Positions 1 through 10,210 of a DNA stretch of 64,000 nucleotides are shown here, piece after piece. Each line of letters begins with the position of its first letter. The stretch's first letter is position 1. The stretch lies in the NCBI GenBank assembly GCA_003210775.1, contig QCUI01000005.1, positions 1 through 64,000 of the forward strand, read 5' to 3'. The notes beneath the pieces were generated by a model. The model saw only the letters and a list, made by a program, of their open reading frames with translations. It searched no databases and was not told where the DNA came from. The position numbers and the translations under genes were made by a program. The stretch is from Synechococcus sp. AG-679-A04. Its GTDB lineage: Bacteria; Cyanobacteriota; Cyanobacteriia; PCC-6307; Cyanobiaceae.

Positions 1-18
1 GGTTTCTACCGGCGCTGG

Positions 19-1140
19 TTGGGGCCTGTGCTGGCTAAAGACGAAGGCGTGGATGCTGAACAGCTCAGCCATGCAGCCCTGCAGGCTCTGGGTCAGCTCA
101 GTCTTCGCCGTCAGTGGCCGGGTCTCTCCGGCGTCCTTGATGGTGTGGCGGCTGAACTGACTCGCCGGGACGTGCGCTTGGAGCAGGTGTTATTTGGATG
201 CCGTTTCAGCAATCCCCTGGGGCTGGCGGCTGGTTTTGATAAAAACGGTGTTGCCGCTGGGGTCTGGGATCGTTTTGGGTTCGGGTTTGCCGAAGTCGGC
301 ACCGTCACCTGGCATGGTCAGCCTGGCAATCCGCGGCCGCGGCTGTTTCGTCTGGCTCAGGAGCGCGCGGCACTGAACCGCATGGGTTTCAACAACAAAG
401 GTGCGGAGGAGCTGCGTCGCACCCTTGAGCGACAGGCGCTTCCGCCTCGCGGCCAGCGACCTGCCGTGCTGGGGATCAATCTCGGTAAATCGAAGGTGAC
501 GACGCTGGAGCTGGCGGCTGATGACTACGCCTCTTCGCTGGAAATGCTGGCGCCACTGGCCGACTATGCGGTGATTAATGTCAGTTCGCCGAACACGCCC
601 GGTCTTCGCGACCTGCAGGATGCCACTCAGTTACGACGGCTGGTGGAACGTTTGCGCAGGCTTCCGGGCTGTCCGCCACTGCTGGTGAAGATCGCACCGG
701 ATCTCGAAGATGAAGCTATCGATGGCATCGCCCGTTTGGCTTATGAGGAGGGGCTTGCCGGTGTGATCGCCGTCAACACAAGTCTCGATCGCCTTGGGCT
801 CGGTCAGCGGGTGCTGACTCAGACCGGCCGCAGCCTTGGCGAGGAGGCTGGGGGCCTCAGCGGTGATCCGTTGCGCCAGCGGGCTTTGGAGGTGACCAGG
901 CGGTTGCGTGCCACCGCTGGTCCGGCACTGCCGCTGGTGGGGGTCGGAGGGATCAGTACGCCCGAGGCCGCCTGGGAGCGGATCGCCGCTGGAGCCTCCT
1001 TGGTCCAGCTCTACACCGGTTGGATTTATGAAGGTCCGGATCTGGTGCCCCGGGTGTTGGAGGGGCTGATGGACCAGCTGGATCGTCACGGGATCCGTCA
1101 CATCAGTGAAGCGGTGGGAAGCGGCGCTCCCTGGCAGTAG
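19..1140 (+). CDS. pyrD: Dihydroorotate dehydrogenase (quinone)
   Basis: Translated motifs [45 protein letters not shown] typical of class 2 PyrD. Confidence 0.95.
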   Translation: MGPVLAKDEGVDAEQLSHAALQALGQLSLRRQWPGLSGVLDGVAAELTRRDVRLEQVLFGCRFSNPLGLAAGFDKNGVAAGVWDRFGFGFAEVGTVTWHGQPGNPRPRLFRLAQERAALNRMGFNNKGAEELRRTLERQALPPRGQRPAVLGINLGKSKVTTLELAADDYASSLEMLAPLADYAVINVSSPNTPGLRDLQDATQLRRLVERLRRLPGCPPLLVKIAPDLEDEAIDGIARLAYEEGLAGVIAVNTSLDRLGLGQRVLTQTGRSLGEEAGGLSGDPLRQRALEVTRRLRATAGPALPLVGVGGISTPEAAWERIAAGASLVQLYTGWIYEGPDLVPRVLEGLMDQLDRHGIRHISEAVGSGAPWQ

Positions 1141-1145
1141 CCGAT

Positions 1146-1161
1146 ACCCTTCCGGAAGGGT
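1146..1161. repeat. 16-bp perfect palindrome ACCCTTCCGGAAGGGT between pyrD and the pilus locus
   Basis: Sequence equals its own reverse complement. Confidence 0.8.
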
Positions 1162-1187
1162 CGCAGCACCCACTGGCTTGGAGTTTC

Positions 1188-2078
1188 ATGGTGGTGCTTG
1201 CTGAACTGCGTGATCGTTTCCCCGCCCTGGATGTTTGGTGGATGCAGGTGCAGGGTCTGCTGGATCCGCGCAGGGTGCTCCTGGTTCCGGAGGATGAAGC
1301 GCTCCATTTGGCCTGGCGGTCGCAGGATGGCTGGGAGACGTCGAATGTTGTGCTTCCGCCTGATTTATGCAGCTCTGGTCAGCCGCTGAATTCCGATGTT
1401 CTGGGGGAAACGATTGCTGATCTGTTGCTTGAACAGGGGCTGAGCCCACCCCAGGTAGAGATTGAGCTGTTGTTGCCTGTGGCCAGTTGTCAGTGGCGTT
1501 TGCTTGAGGGGCCTGCCGCGGTTGGGTTGACCTGTGGTGCTGATCTGCGAGTGCTGCAGCCCGAGCTGGGCTGGTCGCTGGCCTTACAGGACAGTTATTT
1601 GGATGTGATCCCTCAGACGCGAGAAGATCTCGCTCTCGTCGTGGGGACGGATCGTTTGTTGTTGCAGGCCTGGGTGAGCACCCTGGAGGCGGCGGATCTT
1701 TGCTTGCGGAGGGTTGAATGGCTGCTTTCGGCCGCCTGGCGTGGACTTTGTGATGCCCAGGCCGGTGCTGACGAGCCACTGGTCTGGTTGGTGGAGCACG
1801 GGGGCCACTGGCGACTGTTGTTGTCGAGTCATGGCTGTCCGGAGATTGATCTCAGCCTGCAGGCTTCGGAACACCCGGCGCTCAGGGCTGAGGTGCTGGG
1901 GCTGGTTGAAGCCTGGGCCCCATCCGGTTTGCCGGGATGGTGGGTCAGCGCCGCACCTCAGTGGCAGGGCTGCTGGGCTGCAGAGCATGATTCCCGCCAG
2001 GGTCCTCTGTGGTCGGATGCCGAAATGTCGTTGCTTGATTTGGCGTTGATGGCGTCTCGGGGGGCTGGCGATGTCTGA
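1188..2078 (+). CDS. PilM/GspL-like type IV pilus assembly protein (divergent)
   Basis: Position directly upstream of PilN-PilO-secretin genes; overlaps the PilN-like start (2071); weak sequence recognition only. Confidence 0.55.
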   Translation: MVVLAELRDRFPALDVWWMQVQGLLDPRRVLLVPEDEALHLAWRSQDGWETSNVVLPPDLCSSGQPLNSDVLGETIADLLLEQGLSPPQVEIELLLPVASCQWRLLEGPAAVGLTCGADLRVLQPELGWSLALQDSYLDVIPQTREDLALVVGTDRLLLQAWVSTLEAADLCLRRVEWLLSAAWRGLCDAQAGADEPLVWLVEHGGHWRLLLSSHGCPEIDLSLQASEHPALRAEVLGLVEAWAPSGLPGWWVSAAPQWQGCWAAEHDSRQGPLWSDAEMSLLDLALMASRGAGDV

Positions 2079-2769
2079 CCGATCCGATCAGCAGCAACTG
2101 CCTGATCTCCTGCGGGAGCGCCGACTCGAGCTCGGGGTGCCGGATCATGCAAGCCCATGGCAACCCATTCGCCCGCTGCTGTTGCGTGGGGCCTTGTTCG
2201 GCGGTGTGGCGTTGCTCCTGTCTGTTGGTTCGATCGTTGTGATCGGGCGGATTGAAAGCGAGCAGCAGCAGCAGTTGCAGCTGCTTTCGCCTTTTGAGCA
2301 GCGGGTGAGATCGGCTGAAGGCCGCTTTCGCACTGCCAAGCAACAACTGGTCACTGTGCGTCAGGACAATCAGCAAATCACCGAACAGTTGTTGTCTGTC
2401 CCGGCCGGCTCACCTCTGTTGGAGCAGTTGCGCCGTGTCACGCCGGTGGGTATTCAGTTGGAGGATGTTTCGGTGCAGAACGACCAGATCAAAGTGTCTG
2501 GGAGGGTTGGTCTTGGTAGCACACCAGGCCCGCTCGAGCGGATCAATGCCCTCGTTCTCACCTTGCAGGGATTGCCTATCTCCCGTCCCAACGGCGTCAA
2601 GGTGCTGAAGGTCAACCGTGATGACGGCGAGGAGACATCGGTGAGCTTCAGCCTCGACTGGTCACTCGATCACAAGGCCCAACCCTCCATTCAGCAGCTT
2701 CAGCAGCTCGGTGCGACGGGCCTCGTGCAGCGCTATCGCTTGCTGGAGCAGCAGGGGGTCGCCCCTTGA
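2071..2769 (+). CDS. PilN-like pilus alignment subcomplex protein (copy 1)
   Basis: Single N-terminal TM followed by coiled coil; ends LGATGLVQRYRLLEQQGVAP, resembling the second copy at 8043. Confidence 0.7.
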   Translation: MSDRSDQQQLPDLLRERRLELGVPDHASPWQPIRPLLLRGALFGGVALLLSVGSIVVIGRIESEQQQQLQLLSPFEQRVRSAEGRFRTAKQQLVTVRQDNQQITEQLLSVPAGSPLLEQLRRVTPVGIQLEDVSVQNDQIKVSGRVGLGSTPGPLERINALVLTLQGLPISRPNGVKVLKVNRDDGEETSVSFSLDWSLDHKAQPSIQQLQQLGATGLVQRYRLLEQQGVAP

Positions 2770-3527
2770 CCAATCTCAGTCCTGGTCGTCCAGCCTGGCG
2801 GCATCAAATCACTAGAGAGCGGGCGCTGGTCATCGTTCCCGCCGTGCTTGGTCTGACGCTGGCGGCAGGGGTGTTCGCTGCAGTGGGTTGGCCGGCATTT
2901 GATCGGGTCGATCAGCAGCGGCAGCGGATCGCGGTACTCGAGAGCAAGAGAGACTCTCTGCCTCTCATGGAGGCTCAGCTCAAGCGGAGTGAAACAAGCC
3001 TCAGTGAAGCGATGCAGCAGCAAGCTTTGATAGTGGATCTGGTGGCAGGTCGCGGCCAGATTCAGACATTTCTGGCTCAGCTCAGCCGCATCTCCGCTGC
3101 AAGCGGGGTGCTGATCAACCTGTATGAACCGGTACCGGTGAGTTCATCCGAAGCCTCGAATCGCAGTGGCACCAAGGATCGGCGGAAAAAGCGTGCGGTC
3201 ACTGCCCAAGCCAGCAACGATCCTTTCCAGACACTGGGCTACCGGAAAAGCTCCGTGTTGCTGCAGGTGGAGGGTCCTTATCAGGGATTGCTGAAGTTCC
3301 TGAGAGAGATGGAGCAGCTAAAGCTGTTGGTTCAACCCAGTGAACTTGAGCTCACTGCTTTGGAGAATCCTGCCAACACTTCGGACCAGGGAGTGACCAG
3401 TGGGTCGCCTCGGACGCGATTGAAGCTGAAGCTGACCTTTTTTGATCAAGCTTCGAAGCCTGTCAACGGTGCTACCAGTTCTTCGGGGTCTACTGAGATG
3501 AAGGCCAAAGCAGACCCACCCTCGTAA
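2766..3527 (+). CDS. PilO-like pilus alignment subcomplex protein (copy 1)
   Basis: N-terminal TM plus coiled coil; follows PilN; similar to the 8744 ORF. Confidence 0.7.
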   Translation: MTNLSPGRPAWRHQITRERALVIVPAVLGLTLAAGVFAAVGWPAFDRVDQQRQRIAVLESKRDSLPLMEAQLKRSETSLSEAMQQQALIVDLVAGRGQIQTFLAQLSRISAASGVLINLYEPVPVSSSEASNRSGTKDRRKKRAVTAQASNDPFQTLGYRKSSVLLQVEGPYQGLLKFLREMEQLKLLVQPSELELTALENPANTSDQGVTSGSPRTRLKLKLTFFDQASKPVNGATSSSGSTEMKAKADPPS

Positions 3528-3629
3528 GGCGCAGTTCGGATTGGTTGATGGCTGCTGTTTCTCCAGGGCTGGCCCTGGTCTAATCCGATCGATACCATCC
3601 GCCCATGTTCACGGGGTTCAGACCCGGGT

Positions 3630-5975
3630 ATGCAGCTCACCCCTTCCCGATTCTCAGCACTCTTGCTCGTCGCTGGTCTCAGCGTTGTTGAGTTGGGCCT
3701 GCTGGATGCTGCTGTCCGATCAGGTTCTCGTGCGGCACTGGCTCAAGGGGCGATCTCCCTAGGTATTCGTCGCGCTGATGGCGGTGTGGAAGTGGTGGTT
3801 CAGGGCGTTGGTCCACAGCCTGTCTTGCAGCAACGTCTCAATGGCCAGGTGTGGGAAGCGAGGTTGCAAACGAATGACACTCTTGGGTTGAGCAATGGTC
3901 GTAATCAGTTGTCTGATCCCGCTTCAGGTTTGCAGCGTGTGGCCATCAGGGGGTCGGGTAATTCCTATCAGCTTGAGGTGGTTCCCCAACCGGGGATGAC
4001 CTTGCAAGAGCCTGTGGTGAGTGCCGATGGGCGCAACTTGATCCTGCAGTTTCCAGGTCTTGTTGCCGGCCCCGTGTTGCAGACCGGACGCTTGGATTTG
4101 AATACGCCTGGAGTCGTTCCCCAGGCTCGGTATGCCCCACCCCTTCGTCCAAGGGCTGTGGCACCACCGCTCGGCGATATGGCTGTGGGAACGATGGTGT
4201 TGCAAAACCGCAGCTTTGTGAATGTGAACGGGCCGCCGGTAACGCTCACACTCAACAATGCACCAGCCAAAGATGCATTAATGGCTTTGGCGAGATTGGG
4301 TGGCTATGGCTTCGTGTTCGTCGCTGACTCCTCCGCTAGCGGAACGTCTGGTGCGCCAGGCGTTGAGGAGGATCCTCAAGGAGGCACCGTTTCAATGGCC
4401 TTCCAGGGCGAAAGTTACGCGAGAGCTCTGAATGGTGTGTTGCTGGCATCGGGGCTGCAAGGCAAGCTCGACGGCCGCACAATTTTGGTCGGCAAGACAG
4501 CCGCTTCCAAAACTTTTGGACCTCAGATGTCCAAGGTGATCAGGCTGAATCAGGTCAGTGCGAGGGCAGCTGCGGAATATCTCGGCAACCTTGGCGCCAA
4601 CTTCAACCTCACCAACACGATCACGACAACGTCGGGTGAGATGTCACAGGCTGGCACTGCTCAGCTCAGTGACCAAACATCCCAATCGACGTCGACCACT
4701 CTCTACAGCGAAAGCTTTGGAGCATCGACCGGTCCGCTGCGAGGTTTGGTTGTGACGACAGATTCACGCTTGCAGACGCTCACACTGGTGGGTGATTCCA
4801 AGCTTGTATCAGTTGCCGAGGGCTACTTAAGGCAAGTCGACCTGCGACAGAGGCAAGTGGCATTGAGTGTTCGGATTCTTGATATTCAGTTGGATAATGA
4901 TTCCCAGATGAGTAACAGCTTTGCCTTCCGTTCCGGAAATGCATTCATTGTGAATGATGATGGAAGTCTGCTTGCAAATTTTGGCGCCTATAAGCCTCCT
5001 GGCAGTGAGGCTGGAGGACTGCCTGGGCGTTACAGCGCAGGTGAAAATTCAACCCCTCTGTTGGGTAGTGGCAGCCTCCCTGAATCTGGGAGTCCATTCT
5101 TTGATGTTCCTAATTCTTCCTATCCATACCCGGGAAGTGGTGCAAGTGTTCCAGGTTTCCCTAATGCCAATCAAGTGCGGCCTGACTATGGAACTTATTC
5201 GAACCCACTCCAGCCAGGCATTACAGATATCAGCGTGGATGATGAAGGCGGTGCTGTTGAGTATGAATATACTCAGCCAACAAAGTTTCAGTATCCTGCC
5301 AATCAGTTTTTTGACTTCTTAAGTGCACAAATTCAGTCTAGTTCAGCGAAGTTGCTTGCCAACCCGACTTTGATCATTCAAGAAGGTGGTGGCAAAATGT
5401 TGGGAAGTGATGGATCTCCTATTGCTTCTGACGGCAAGGTTGGCCGCGAGCGTGCCAATGAGGCTTTGGTGACTGTTGGTACTCGTCTGATTACTAAGTA
5501 TAAAGTTCGAGAGGGGGAAAATGGCAGTATTTTTTGCGAGCCCGAGCTGGAAACAGCAGGCCTCACATTCGGAGCCAGAGTTGACAAGATTGATGACAAC
5601 GGATTTGTCACATTTTCACTCTCTCCGCAAGTATCTGCCGAAGTGGGTCAGCAATTTATAGAGCGATGTGGCAACATCAGTATTATCAATAGCCGAGCTC
5701 TTGATACGGGAAAAATTCGCGTTCGTGATGGTCAGACTCTTGTGCTTACGGGTGTTATCTCTGATAGCGATGTGCAAGCTGTTACTAAGTGGCCCATTCT
5801 TGGAGATATCCCATTAATCGGTCAATTTTTTAGGTCATCGAATGGGAGTCGTGCGAAAAGAGAGTTAGTGATTCTTGTTACGCCTCGAGTTATTGATGAT
5901 ACTCAGGGTGGAACTTTTGGCTATGGTTATCGCCCCAGTCTCCCGGCAGCGCGACAGATCATGAGTGGATCTTGA
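3630..5975 (+). CDS. pilQ: Type IV pilus/type II secretion secretin (PilQ/GspD family)
   Basis: Signal-like N-terminus, AMIN-like region, C-terminal secretin motifs (VRDGQTLVLTGVISDSDVQAVTKWPILGDIPLIGQFFRS, ELVILVTPRVI). Confidence 0.92.
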   Translation: MQLTPSRFSALLLVAGLSVVELGLLDAAVRSGSRAALAQGAISLGIRRADGGVEVVVQGVGPQPVLQQRLNGQVWEARLQTNDTLGLSNGRNQLSDPASGLQRVAIRGSGNSYQLEVVPQPGMTLQEPVVSADGRNLILQFPGLVAGPVLQTGRLDLNTPGVVPQARYAPPLRPRAVAPPLGDMAVGTMVLQNRSFVNVNGPPVTLTLNNAPAKDALMALARLGGYGFVFVADSSASGTSGAPGVEEDPQGGTVSMAFQGESYARALNGVLLASGLQGKLDGRTILVGKTAASKTFGPQMSKVIRLNQVSARAAAEYLGNLGANFNLTNTITTTSGEMSQAGTAQLSDQTSQSTSTTLYSESFGASTGPLRGLVVTTDSRLQTLTLVGDSKLVSVAEGYLRQVDLRQRQVALSVRILDIQLDNDSQMSNSFAFRSGNAFIVNDDGSLLANFGAYKPPGSEAGGLPGRYSAGENSTPLLGSGSLPESGSPFFDVPNSSYPYPGSGASVPGFPNANQVRPDYGTYSNPLQPGITDISVDDEGGAVEYEYTQPTKFQYPANQFFDFLSAQIQSSSAKLLANPTLIIQEGGGKMLGSDGSPIASDGKVGRERANEALVTVGTRLITKYKVREGENGSIFCEPELETAGLTFGARVDKIDDNGFVTFSLSPQVSAEVGQQFIERCGNISIINSRALDTGKIRVRDGQTLVLTGVISDSDVQAVTKWPILGDIPLIGQFFRSSNGSRAKRELVILVTPRVIDDTQGGTFGYGYRPSLPAARQIMSGS

Positions 5976-5987
5976 TCGATTTCTGAT

Positions 5988-6797
5988 TTAAAAGCCAAGG
6001 CCAAAGGGGATTAAGGCTTTGGCAGCGATCGGAGCAATCATTCGCAGCCCTGTGATTGTGCTCTGTAGCAATTGTCCGCCAATTCCTTTGCCTTCTTGGG
6101 GCGATACATTTTCAAGTCGGCGTTGACTGATTAACTTGGCTGCCTGATTGAGCTGTTCGGCCCATTCTGTTGACCCTTGGGTGTTGTAGAGAGACGCTGC
6201 GTAGAGGAAATCTGCTGCTGCGAGTTCATCCTTTGCCTGCTCGCTGCGGCTGATGCCTCTGGCGACCCAGCTCAGCGGCTCTTGAGGTTGGCTTTGAATC
6301 GCATCGCCAAATAACTGCTCAGCCACCAACCATTGGCCAGTCTGGAATGCTTCGACGCCAGCGTTGTGTAGTTGCGCGTGACTTCGGATTCCTTGTGCAA
6401 TGCCCCGAGCCCCACGCCAGTGCGCCTCAGTGAGAGCATCAGTATCAAGTTGTGCACCTGTGAGGTCCGCGTCCCGCAGATCCGTGCCATACAAGCGACT
6501 CCCAGTGAGATCGGCACCCCGCAGAGAAGCTCCGCGCAAGCTTGTGAAACTGAGATCAGCATCTCTGAGGTTGGCTCCATCCAGTTGAGCCTGACCGAGA
6601 TTGGCTCTCATTAATTGAGCTTCACTGAGATCAGCATCACGCAGGTCAGCGTGGACAAGGTCGGCGTCTGCAAGCCTGCAGCCGGGACAACTGCGCTCTT
6701 GCAGAACCTTGAGTAAAGCCTCATTGGCTTGTACAGGGGTTGCAATCAGCCCATTGCTGATCAAGAGCAGCACTATGGGCAGTTTTCGTCCAACCAT
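5988..6797 (-). CDS. Pentapeptide-repeat protein with TPR-like C-terminal region
   Basis: Tandem A(D/N)LxxAxL repeats (ADLVHADLRDADLSEAQLMRANLGQAQLDGANLRDADL); signal-like N-terminus. Confidence 0.88.
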   Translation of the reverse strand: MVGRKLPIVLLLISNGLIATPVQANEALLKVLQERSCPGCRLADADLVHADLRDADLSEAQLMRANLGQAQLDGANLRDADLSFTSLRGASLRGADLTGSRLYGTDLRDADLTGAQLDTDALTEAHWRGARGIAQGIRSHAQLHNAGVEAFQTGQWLVAEQLFGDAIQSQPQEPLSWVARGISRSEQAKDELAAADFLYAASLYNTQGSTEWAEQLNQAAKLISQRRLENVSPQEGKGIGGQLLQSTITGLRMIAPIAAKALIPFGLGF

Positions 6798-6863
6798 GAC
6801 TAAGCCCTAGGTGTCTGCTTTGTATCAACCTTCGGAGTACCTGTCGATGCCATGGCTTGATGA

Positions 6864-7247
6864 TCAGGCTGCATCCCAACCACAGCTCATTGCTTCAGCC
6901 ATTAAGGCCTGGTCTAGGAGTTCCGAAGCGACTTCCTGAATGAGTTCCTCTCGTGCCTTGACCCGCTGATCGGCGCGATGAAGGGGGATTGTTTGCATCC
7001 TCAGCCTGAGACGTGTTCCATCTTCGCTGGCATTGCAATCTCGCAGTAGCTGAAGGATGTCAACAACCGCTACCCAGCTGAGGCGCACCCTATCCGTTGT
7101 GCAGAAGCTTGGTACAAACACCGGAGCCTGCTGGCTTTGGGCAATCAGCGTCGCAAATTCTTCAGCGTGCTGCCTGCGAAAACGCACAATCGCGAAGGGA
7201 TCCCTATCGAACCAGAGGCGATCGTTGATCAGAATATCTCTGGTCAT
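6864..7247 (-). CDS. Conserved hypothetical protein
   Basis: 127-aa ORF abutting the DsbA-like gene on the same strand (overlap at 7244-7247). Confidence 0.6.
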   Translation of the reverse strand: MTRDILINDRLWFDRDPFAIVRFRRQHAEEFATLIAQSQQAPVFVPSFCTTDRVRLSWVAVVDILQLLRDCNASEDGTRLRLRMQTIPLHRADQRVKAREELIQEVASELLDQALMAEAMSCGWDAA

Positions 7248-7990
7248 GGTCGACTGCTTGCTTGGATTTGGTGCAATTCGTCTTCAATGATGCGGCGAAA
7301 TTGTGGCCAAGGCAATGCTCCTTCCACAACAAGGCCGCGATGTCGCTCTGGGGCGATGGTTGGTCCGATCACAAAGGTTGGCGTGGCATTGATGTTGTGT
7401 AAACCAGCTTCAGATTGGTTGCTGCGAACGACATTGGGAATTGCTGGGTCTTGCAGGCACTGGTCAAGCTCTTGCTCACTGAGCCCTGCCTCTACAGCGA
7501 TGGATCTTGGTCCTTTGCATGCAAGACAGTTTTGTTGGTCGTATAGCGCCTGATGGGTGATCCAGAAAGCATTTTGACGCTGCGCGCAGCGTGCAACCGC
7601 AGCACTCTCTTCGGCTTGATTGTGGAAAGGTAGTGGAAGGTCCTTATGGATGAATCGAACCAGTCCCTGATCAATGAACTCTTGCTTCAGCTTTGGGAAG
7701 ATACTGTTCTGGAATTGACTGCAATATGGGCATTGGTAATCACTGAATTCCACGATCGTCAATGGTGCGCTGCTTTGTCCAAGCACAGGTTCCTCTTTCA
7801 CCATTAGGTCAAATGTCAAACGTGTCGGATTGCTTGGCTCCGTTTGGGTGATTCGTTCTTGTTTGACATGGTCTAGGTTTTGAAAAAAAGCGATTCCGCC
7901 CCCTCCAATCACCGAACCGAGAGCAATTAGTGCCAAATCCCTGAGGTATGAGGCCTTCAGTAAGAAAAGGAGGGGTTGCGGCAGTTTCAA
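7244..7990 (-). CDS. DsbA-family thioredoxin-fold oxidoreductase, membrane anchored
   Basis: N-terminal TM; VEFSDYQCPYCSQFQNSIFPKL with a CPYC active site; TPTFVIG cis-Pro motif. Confidence 0.9.
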   Translation of the reverse strand: MKLPQPLLFLLKASYLRDLALIALGSVIGGGGIAFFQNLDHVKQERITQTEPSNPTRLTFDLMVKEEPVLGQSSAPLTIVEFSDYQCPYCSQFQNSIFPKLKQEFIDQGLVRFIHKDLPLPFHNQAEESAAVARCAQRQNAFWITHQALYDQQNCLACKGPRSIAVEAGLSEQELDQCLQDPAIPNVVRSNQSEAGLHNINATPTFVIGPTIAPERHRGLVVEGALPWPQFRRIIEDELHQIQASSRP

Positions 7991-8042
7991 GATTGCATCT
8001 GCATCTGTTCTTAATGGACCTGACCCGGTTAAATGGAACTAA

Positions 8043-8747
8043 GTGATTGCTGTGTTTGTGGGAGCCGGTGCAGGTGCCTGGTTAGATCTTGATCTGCTCC
8101 GACAGCGTCGCAAAGTTTATGGGCAGATACGGCCGCAGGTTGTCCCTACTCGTAGCTTGCTTCGTCGTGGCGCCTTGTTAGGGGCAGTGGTGCCCTCGGT
8201 GGTTTTGCTAATAGGGGGCTGGTTGGTTTTGAACGATCGTTTGCTCGCCAATGAGCTCAATGCTCTGCAGTCAGCCGCAGAGGAGCACCGGCAAACTGAT
8301 ACCTCACTGCGTGCCGTGCGCGCTGAGATTGAGCGAGTGTCGAGCGAAAACAGTGATGTCGCGAAGGCGATGGCTGATGTTCGATCGAGCTCTGCCTTTC
8401 TGACTGAGTTGCAGCGCGTCATTCCCAGCCAGGTGAAATTGAACAGCGTGGAGGTCAGTAGTGACTCCTTGATGCTGCAAGGAGAAGCAGAGCCTTTGAC
8501 TGGGTTCAAGGCTCTGAACGCTTTTCTCCTCAAACTTCAGGGCTCGTCATTTCTTGTATCGGGTTCTGTTGGCTTGGTGCAAGGTCTTCTGGAAGAGAGT
8601 GATGACATCACTCGCGTTAACTTCGACATCGAGGGTCGATTTGCTGATGACGCAGCAATGATCAGTTCATCACGCTTGATCTCCTTGGGAGCGAGGGGCA
8701 TGGCAATGCGTTTGGACGCGATGCGTCAGATCGGGGTCTTGCCGTGA
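8043..8747 (+). CDS. PilN-like protein (copy 2)
   Basis: TM plus coiled coil; C-terminus SLGARGMAMRLDAMRQIGVLP aligns with copy 1. Confidence 0.65.
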   Translation: MIAVFVGAGAGAWLDLDLLRQRRKVYGQIRPQVVPTRSLLRRGALLGAVVPSVVLLIGGWLVLNDRLLANELNALQSAAEEHRQTDTSLRAVRAEIERVSSENSDVAKAMADVRSSSAFLTELQRVIPSQVKLNSVEVSSDSLMLQGEAEPLTGFKALNAFLLKLQGSSFLVSGSVGLVQGLLEESDDITRVNFDIEGRFADDAAMISSSRLISLGARGMAMRLDAMRQIGVLP

Positions 8748-9469
8748 CCAACTTTCAAGCCAAGCCTGATTCATCCAGGTTTCGATGGCTGACGCCTGAG
8801 CGAGCAGTGTTGGTGTTGCCGATTGCTGCTGGTTTGGTGGCAGCAGTCGCTCTGTCTTCATTGGTGCTGGCGCCTTTGTCGTTGAGTGTGCAACAGAAGC
8901 GCCAGCAGGTTTCAGGGCTGCGCATACTGCGTGATGAGTTGCCGCTTTTGAAGGCCCAGCTTCTGTCTTCGAGCAGACAGCTGGAGCAGCGTCGTCAACA
9001 ACAGACGTCTTTGTTGCAGTTGGTGGCTGGTGTCGCTGAGTTGGACACACTTCTGGCAGAGCTCAATGATCTTGCTGATCGGGTCGGTGTGACTCTCACA
9101 AAGGCGGTGCCTGGTGAGGTGCAGATATACCAAGTTCCAGTTGAAGCTGTAGATGCTGAGGAGTCACCCCCACCTCCGGCTGCAGGGGGAGACGGCGCAG
9201 AGCCATTGGATCCTTTGTTGAGAGAGGGACTTGAACGCCGTTCGGCTGAGATCGGAGTTTCAGGTTCGTTCAATCAGCTTTTAGCCTTCATGCGTGCCGT
9301 GGAAAGTCTGCAGGTCTTTGTGGAGATCAGCGATCTTGTTTTGACTCAGCCTTCTCAGAGCAGCTCGAAGGATGAGGTTGTGCCTAATCCTATTTTAGAG
9401 CTGGCGCTCACACTCAGTGCCTATGGTCGTCAGGCTGAAGAACCAAGCAACGCAGCTAACGTTGAATAA
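8744..9469 (+). CDS. PilO-like protein (copy 2)
   Basis: TPERAVLVLPIAAGL...VQQKRQQVSGLRILRDELPLLKAQLLSSSRQLEQRRQQQTSLLQLVAG aligns by eye with copy 1 (RERALVIVP...LESKRDSLPLMEAQLKRSETSLSEAMQQQALIVDLVAG). Confidence 0.68.
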   Translation: MTNFQAKPDSSRFRWLTPERAVLVLPIAAGLVAAVALSSLVLAPLSLSVQQKRQQVSGLRILRDELPLLKAQLLSSSRQLEQRRQQQTSLLQLVAGVAELDTLLAELNDLADRVGVTLTKAVPGEVQIYQVPVEAVDAEESPPPPAAGGDGAEPLDPLLREGLERRSAEIGVSGSFNQLLAFMRAVESLQVFVEISDLVLTQPSQSSSKDEVVPNPILELALTLSAYGRQAEEPSNAANVE

Positions 9470-9508
9470 GCTGATAAAGCAAAGGTTCTGGCTTATCTTT
9501 ACGCAGGC

Positions 9509-9976
9509 TTGGGTGTCGCCATGTTGGCTGCAACCATGGCGATGTTTGAATTCGGTGTTTCATTGACGGGGCAGCAGGGTCAGATGAGCCCCCCTCGCAG
9601 TTTGTATACCGGTGGAACGTCTGAGCAATATTCAGATCAGCTTTGGCTGAAACTTCTTAACGATACTCAATTCATTGATGTCATCGGTAGCGACCTCGCG
9701 TCGCAGTCATTGTGTGACCAGTTGATGTGTCGTATTAATGGGCTCGATCGTTCACGTTGCATTGGTAAGAATGCTTATCAGGAAGGATTTGATGAGCTTT
9801 CTGAATTTCAAGACACCTTGGTTGATGATTTAAGTCATCCCTTCCCGTCCGCATGTGTACTCAATAAGGGAGATCATCGTGTTCTAGTGGTGCCCAATCA
9901 AGATGAGCCGGCATCTCCCTATGGGCTTTATTCTTGCTTGACAACGAAAGGGCCTCTCTGTTCATTTGAGCAATGA
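9509..9976 (+). CDS. Small membrane-anchored hypothetical protein of the pilus locus
   Basis: N-terminal hydrophobic segment, Cys-containing C-terminal domain; start codon uncertain (TTG). Confidence 0.5.
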   Translation: MGVAMLAATMAMFEFGVSLTGQQGQMSPPRSLYTGGTSEQYSDQLWLKLLNDTQFIDVIGSDLASQSLCDQLMCRINGLDRSRCIGKNAYQEGFDELSEFQDTLVDDLSHPFPSACVLNKGDHRVLVVPNQDEPASPYGLYSCLTTKGPLCSFEQ

Positions 9977-9991
9977 CTGGTAATTTGAATC

Positions 9992-10210
9992 ATGCTTGAT
10001 GCTGTGGTGGGTGCTGTTATTGCTGTTACTGCAACGACAGCATTGTTGTTGGCTCTTCAAGTCTCGGAGGAATCCTTGCAGCAAGCTGGGCGTCTGCCAT
10101 TGAATGCTGGAGAAATTGGTATCCTTCGCGATGCCGGTTATAACGTCGATGTGGATTCAGAAGATCGACTTGTGTTGGATTCTGATCTACGACAATTGCC
10201 TTCACAGTGA
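9992..10210 (+). CDS. Short pseudopilin-like protein
   Basis: MLDAVVGAVIAVTATTALLLALQ resembles a pilin hydrophobic helix; 4-nt overlap with the next gene. Confidence 0.5.
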   Translation: MLDAVVGAVIAVTATTALLLALQVSEESLQQAGRLPLNAGEIGILRDAGYNVDVDSEDRLVLDSDLRQLPSQ

